Assembly: GCA_021823305.1 (NCBI GenBank)
Contig: JAKAOE010000134.1
Span: forward strand, 1-5,978
Length of the DNA stretch: 5,978 bases
Reading direction: 5' to 3'
Origin: Acidobacteriota bacterium
GTDB lineage: Bacteria; Acidobacteriota; Terriglobia; Terriglobales; SCQP01
In this document: positions 4,811 through 5,978 of the stretch, in pieces
How the letters are laid out: every line of letters begins with the position of its first letter
Numbering within the stretch: position 1 is the first letter of the stretch
The notes under the pieces: generated by a model
Seen by the model: only the letters and a program-made list of their open reading frames with translations
Told to the model about the DNA's origin: nothing
Database searches by the model: none
Program-made: the position numbers and the translations under genes

Positions 4811-5978
4811 TTAGGGGAGCGAAGCGAGCTGGCTCTGAAGCTGGCTGAGGGTGGTGGGCATTTGCTGCAGGGTGACGGCGACCTGGCTGTAGGTCTGCAT
4901 CAATTGCTGCTGCTGGGAGTTGAGGTTGGCCTGGAAGTCGCTGATCTGCTGGTTGAGGTCGCTGATCTCGGCCTGGATGCCGGTCTGGTCGGTAGCGATG
5001 GGGCCGGAGCCGGGCGCGGTGATGTTGAGCAGGTCGTTGTTGAACTGCTGGGCGACGCCAGCGGGCGAGATCTGCTGGAAGAGGTTCTGCACGGCGCCGT
5101 AGTTGGAGGTCATCGCCGCGTCGAGGGTGGAGGTGTCGAGGCTGAGGGTGCCGTCCTCGTTCATGGAGATACCGATCGAGGCGAGGTTGGTGTACCCGCT
5201 GTTGCCGGCGACGGTGAAGGCGGCGTCCCCAAGCAGGTTCTGCTGGATCTGCATCAGGGTGGTGTCGCTGCCGAGCGGGCCGGTGCTTTGCGTGGTGGGA
5301 TCGTAGGTGAACTGCTGGTTCACACTCCCGATGACGGTGTTGTAGGCGGTGATGAAGCTGTTGATGGCGGTGGTGGCCTGCTGGGTGTCGGGCGCAACGG
5401 TGATGGTGACGGGCGAGGCGGTGGTGCTGTTGAGCTGCAGGCTGACGCCGGGCAAGACGCCGCTGACGGCGTTGCTGGTGCTGGAGAGGCTGATGTTGTC
5501 GAAGGTGAAGTTGGCGTTGGCGCCGGCCATGGCCTGGGTGAAGGTGAGGCCGGTGGTGTTGCTGGAGATGGTGATGTTACCCGGGGCGCCGCTGGTGTTG
5601 CTCACCAGACTGAGGCGCGCGCCGCTGGCGTCGGTGACCACGCTGGCGGTGACGCCCGCGCCGAGGGAGTTGATGGAAGTGGCGAGCTGGTTGAGGGTGT
5701 CGTTGGAGCTGGTCACGTTCACCGTCACCGGGGTGTTGCTGCCGACCTGGATGTCGAAGCTGCCGGTGGTGAAGGCGGTGTTGCCGTCGGTGAGGGTGTT
5801 GGTGTATTGGGAGCTGGTGGTGGCCAGGTTGGAGACGGTGAGGGTATGCGAGCCGGCGGTGGCGAGGCTGGTGGCGGTGGCGGTGGCGACGGTGGAATCG
5901 GAGCTGTTGGCGACCTTGGCGGCGAGCGCGCCCTGAAAGTCGTTGAGCGCGAACACGGCGGTCTGCAAGGACATCAAC
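4811..5978 (-). CDS. fliD: Flagellar filament cap protein FliD, lacking the N-terminus (runs off the window)
   Basis: FliD (HAP2) caps the growing filament and promotes flagellin assembly outside the cell. About 388 residues are visible; the first several dozen, including the N-terminal D0 helix, lie beyond base 5978, as family members usually run 450 aa or more. The first visible Leu (TTG) is probably internal, since it continues the conserved helix (LMSLQTAVFALNDFQ). Next is a Thr/Ser/Ala-rich section, then a flagellin-IN-like repeat at visible residues about 93-130 (LNQLATSINSLGAG, VTASVVTDASGARLSLVSN). The middle is the FliD C-domain region with NSFITAYN and a DTTLMQIQQNLL block. The C-terminus (about 332-388) is a Gln-rich coiled coil with ISDLNQQISDFQANLNSQQQQ (in parts: ISDLNQQISDF, QANLNSQQQQ), then TLSQLQSQLASLP. 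The TAA stop at 4813-4811 almost touches fliS. No cysteine is visible. Confidence 0.95.
   Translation of the reverse strand, partial: LMSLQTAVFALNDFQGALAAKVANSSDSTVATATATSLATAGSHTLTVSNLATTSSQYTNTLTDGNTAFTTGSFDIQVGSNTPVTVNVTSSNDTLNQLATSINSLGAGVTASVVTDASGARLSLVSNTSGAPGNITISSNTTGLTFTQAMAGANANFTFDNISLSSTSNAVSGVLPGVSLQLNSTTASPVTITVAPDTQQATTAINSFITAYNTVIGSVNQQFTYDPTTQSTGPLGSDTTLMQIQQNLLGDAAFTVAGNSGYTNLASIGISMNEDGTLSLDTSTLDAAMTSNYGAVQNLFQQISPAGVAQQFNNDLLNITAPGSGPIATDQTGIQAEISDLNQQISDFQANLNSQQQQLMQTYSQVAVTLQQMPTTLSQLQSQLASLP
5870..5887. repeat. Three tandem copies of GGTGGC within fliD
   Basis: The plus strand carries GGTGGC three times. On the coding strand this gives the alternating Ala-Thr stretch (ATATAT) in the Thr/Ser-rich part of FliD. 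The repeat keeps frame and is a minor low-complexity feature in a surface-exposed protein. Confidence 0.7.

Noticed and set aside
1..5978. Defence system, mobile element or horizontally acquired island
   Set aside because: All confidently read genes are flagellar or a receiver protein, in a coherent order on one strand, with uniform base composition and no transposase, integrase, tRNA or terminal repeats.

Overview
The window is a compact flagellar gene cluster read entirely from the minus strand. In order of transcription (right to left) it holds the 3' part of fliD (filament cap), fliS (flagellin chaperone), an unrecognised small helical protein in the position where fliT often sits, a stand-alone CheY-like receiver protein, flgF and flgG (rod), flgA (P-ring chaperone), flgH (L-ring) and the 5' part of flgI (P-ring). 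fliD and flgI run off the two ends. No RNA gene, mobile element, CRISPR array or convincing intrinsic terminator was seen, and no stretch over 300 bases lacks a gene.

Organism: the P-ring and L-ring genes show a diderm bacterium with an outer membrane. Base composition is clearly GC-rich, with long Ala/Arg/Gly-rich shadow reading frames on the opposite strand. The flgF-flgG-flgA-flgH-flgI order and the protein sequences would fit an environmental Acidobacteriota-type or similar bacterium. That assignment is inference from general resemblance and is not proven by the window.

Layout: the genes are packed as one apparent operon. fliD and fliS almost touch (6 nt to the preferred ATG), fliS and the small gene overlap by 13 nt, the small gene and the receiver gene overlap as ATGA, flgG and flgA overlap as GTGA, flgA and flgH overlap by 17 nt, and flgH and flgI are 2 nt apart. 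Most starts lack a good Shine-Dalgarno sequence and probably rely on translational coupling. The exceptions are flgG (AAGGAG) and flgF (GGAGGG). The only real gap is 65 nt (3560-3624), between the receiver gene and flgF.

That gap is the most interesting spot. It carries a perfect 11-bp inverted repeat whose 3' arm contains the flgF Shine-Dalgarno sequence and whose 5' arm contains the matching CCCTCC. In the mRNA this would hide the flgF ribosome site. It lies exactly where a filament-stage module (fliD, fliS, small protein, receiver) meets the rod/ring module, so it may uncouple their expression.

Other oddities are a receiver domain with one acidic-pocket Asp replaced by Gly, an FlgH whose expected lipobox has Gln in place of Cys, and a short His-Pro repeat in the unrecognised gene.
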